DNA of 5,442 bases from Candidatus Izemoplasma sp. (GTDB lineage: Bacteria; Bacillota_I; Bacilli_A; Izemoplasmatales; Izemoplasmataceae), in NCBI GenBank assembly GCA_007123975.1, contig SLFZ01000105.1, positions 1 through 5,442 of the forward strand, read 5' to 3'. Position numbers and translations under genes: made by a program. Within the stretch, counting starts at the first letter, position 1. Each line of letters starts with the position of its first letter. Under the pieces are notes generated by a model that saw only the letters and a program-made list of their open reading frames with translations, was not told the DNA's origin and made no database searches. Positions 4,645 through 5,442 of the stretch are shown here, one piece after another.

Positions 4645-4673
4645 AAAGAAGACCAACAAATCGGTCGTCTTTT
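4645..4673. terminator. intrinsic terminator after the acetyltransferase gene
   Basis: AAAGA (4645-4649) pairs with TCTTT (4668-4672), and GACC (4651-4654) pairs with GGTC (4663-4666), with one mismatch between them and an 8-base loop. The T-rich arm serves either strand: TCTTTT on plus, TTCTTT on minus. It lies about 40 bases past the stop of the acetyltransferase. Confidence 0.7.
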
Positions 4674-4711
4674 ACTGCAATCTATGAAAACCCATTGTGA
4701 GCAGGCGTTTT

Positions 4712-5442
4712 TTATCCGCCCCTTTTTTCAACAGATGTAAAGCAATAGGCGCAGTTTTCACGCGACACGACAAACCCCATCGCCGTGTAAAGGTTAAGGG
4801 CAGTGCGGTTGACGTTTTCAACCACGAGCTGCACCGTCTGAACATCCTTCTTCTTGAATACATCGTCAATGATGCAGCTGATAAAAGGCTTGGCACGGCC
4901 TTGCCCACGATGCGCGCGATCAATGGCGAAGACTTCAAGCGAACCCATCGTGCCATGGTGCTTTACCAAACCGTAACCAATCACAGCGTCACGTTCTGTA
5001 AGGACGTAGACATCATGGGTTTCATGAGGCGCGACAACGTCTTCACCGGTGATGTAGACACTAGGAAATGTGGTGTCGTGCAATCGTTTCACGGCGTCTC
5101 GCTGTTTGGCTGTCATCGCCGACACGTCTGCGTGTGTCGTGTCGGGTTGGTAGTCGGCCTTGGATAAGGTAAGGATGGTTTCATCGCCTTGATAATCGGC
5201 ATTGATGGCTTTCATCAAACGGTGATAAAATGCGCTTTGACGGTGAAAAAAGAACTGAAGCGTAAGGCCTTGTGCATGGTTTTGAATCCAGTGATCGATG
5301 AGTGTTTTTCCAACGTTTAGGTCTTCATTGACGACGTAGGGTCCTGCCATATCGCACGTTTTTTGGTCGGGGTTGGTGTGTGTGATTAAAACACCCTCCA
5401 AGTCGCTGTCTTTAGCCACCAGCACGCCTTGGGCTTCGATGG
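4712..5442 (-). CDS. tandem GNAT-family N-acetyltransferase (5' end outside window)
   Basis: The visible part is 242 residues, and the frame stays open to the window edge, so the N-terminus is missing. GNAT proteins transfer an acetyl group from acetyl-CoA to an amine; the acceptor is not evident here. The C-terminal domain is complete: strands around YVLTERDAVIGYGLV, then LEVFAIDRAHRGQGRA, whose RGQGRA is the acetyl-CoA pyrophosphate-binding motif A, and then NRTALNLYTAMGFV, the usual motif B ending. The N-terminal half (VAKDSDLEGVLI, then AGPYVV and LTLQFFF) has the spacing of a second, degenerate GNAT fold without a clear motif A. Two-domain GNATs of this layout are common in Bacillota. 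The gene ends in TAA and is followed by the terminator at 4645-4673. Its promoter lies outside the window. Long plus-strand and second minus-strand frames across it are shadows. Confidence 0.85.
   Translation of the reverse strand, partial: IEAQGVLVAKDSDLEGVLITHTNPDQKTCDMAGPYVVNEDLNVGKTLIDHWIQNHAQGLTLQFFFHRQSAFYHRLMKAINADYQGDETILTLSKADYQPDTTHADVSAMTAKQRDAVKRLHDTTFPSVYITGEDVVAPHETHDVYVLTERDAVIGYGLVKHHGTMGSLEVFAIDRAHRGQGRAKPFISCIIDDVFKKKDVQTVQLVVENVNRTALNLYTAMGFVVSRENCAYCFTSVEKRGG

Larger units (their letters stand above)
4418..4673 (+). ncRNA. candidate small RNA of about 255 nt, unclassified
   Basis: The interval runs from the expected start site of the promoter at 4384-4411 to the hairpin and T-run at 4645-4673. 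On this strand I find no ORF with a ribosome binding site; the only reading from an ATG worth naming, at 4478, is 13 codons with no site. A short hairpin AACAC-CAT-GTGTT lies at 4421-4433, close to the 5' end. It does not resemble 6S, SRP, tmRNA or RNase P RNA by eye. The call rests on promoter and terminator alone. If the minus-strand remnant at 4439-4618 is real, this transcript would be antisense to it, or simply pervasive. Confidence 0.25.

Noticed and set aside
4672..4956. 94-codon second minus-strand frame overlapping the acetyltransferase end
   Set aside because: Arg/Ser/Leu-rich frame-shifted reading of the GNAT motifs; no start signal.
4697..5167. 156-codon plus-strand frame opposite the acetyltransferase
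   Set aside because: It is a shadow: the opposite strand has clear GNAT motifs, and this frame has no ribosome binding site or recognisable features.
1..5442. CRISPR array, tRNA or rRNA gene, insertion sequence, or riboswitch of a known class
   Set aside because: No regularly spaced direct repeats, cloverleaf with CCA-type end, transposase motifs with terminal repeats, or familiar riboswitch cores were seen on either strand by eye.

Overview
This window looks like chromosomal DNA from a member of the Bacillota (Firmicutes) or a close relative. Shine-Dalgarno sites are strong (GGAGG type), UUG is used as a start codon, TGA is used as a normal stop, and promoters and intrinsic terminators are of SigA type. 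GC content is moderate by eye. A peptidoglycan lipid-carrier phosphatase (UppP) implies a walled cell. The exact lineage cannot be settled from the sequence.

Layout, left to right. Positions 1-221 hold the 3' end of an Opp/Dpp-type ABC transporter permease (+). Then comes a well-formed promoter with two adjacent palindromes, driving a 130-residue four-helix membrane protein (362-754, +) that ends at a UUCG-loop terminator (772-806). A roughly 200-base gap holds a possible decayed gene end on the minus strand and the promoter and leader of uppP (1013-1816, +). uppP converges on a bidirectional terminator (1843-1883) with a minus-strand pair: a 60-residue single-pass membrane protein (1894-2076) downstream of a 314-residue exported, membrane-anchored protein of unknown function (2124-3068). 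Next, also on the minus strand, is a PAS-like/GGDEF protein (3295-4224) with its own promoter and terminator. A gap of almost 500 bases (4225-4711) follows. It contains the GGDEF promoter set in a cluster of AAGCG motifs, a divergent near-consensus plus-strand promoter with no gene behind it, and a 59-codon minus-strand open stretch that reads like the end of a lost gene. The window closes with a tandem GNAT acetyltransferase (4712 to beyond 5442, -), cut by the window edge.

The genes do not form one pathway. They are short transcription units, mostly one gene each, several with an envelope theme: peptide import, undecaprenyl phosphate recycling and three small or uncharacterised membrane proteins. 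The strongest leads for something new are three. The GGDEF protein has Asn where canonical diguanylate cyclases have the guanine-reading Asp, and it lacks the inhibitory I-site. The promoter-to-terminator interval 4384-4673 has no convincing ORF on its strand and is a candidate small RNA. Dense inverted repeats overlap several promoters. No tRNA, rRNA, CRISPR array or insertion sequence was seen.
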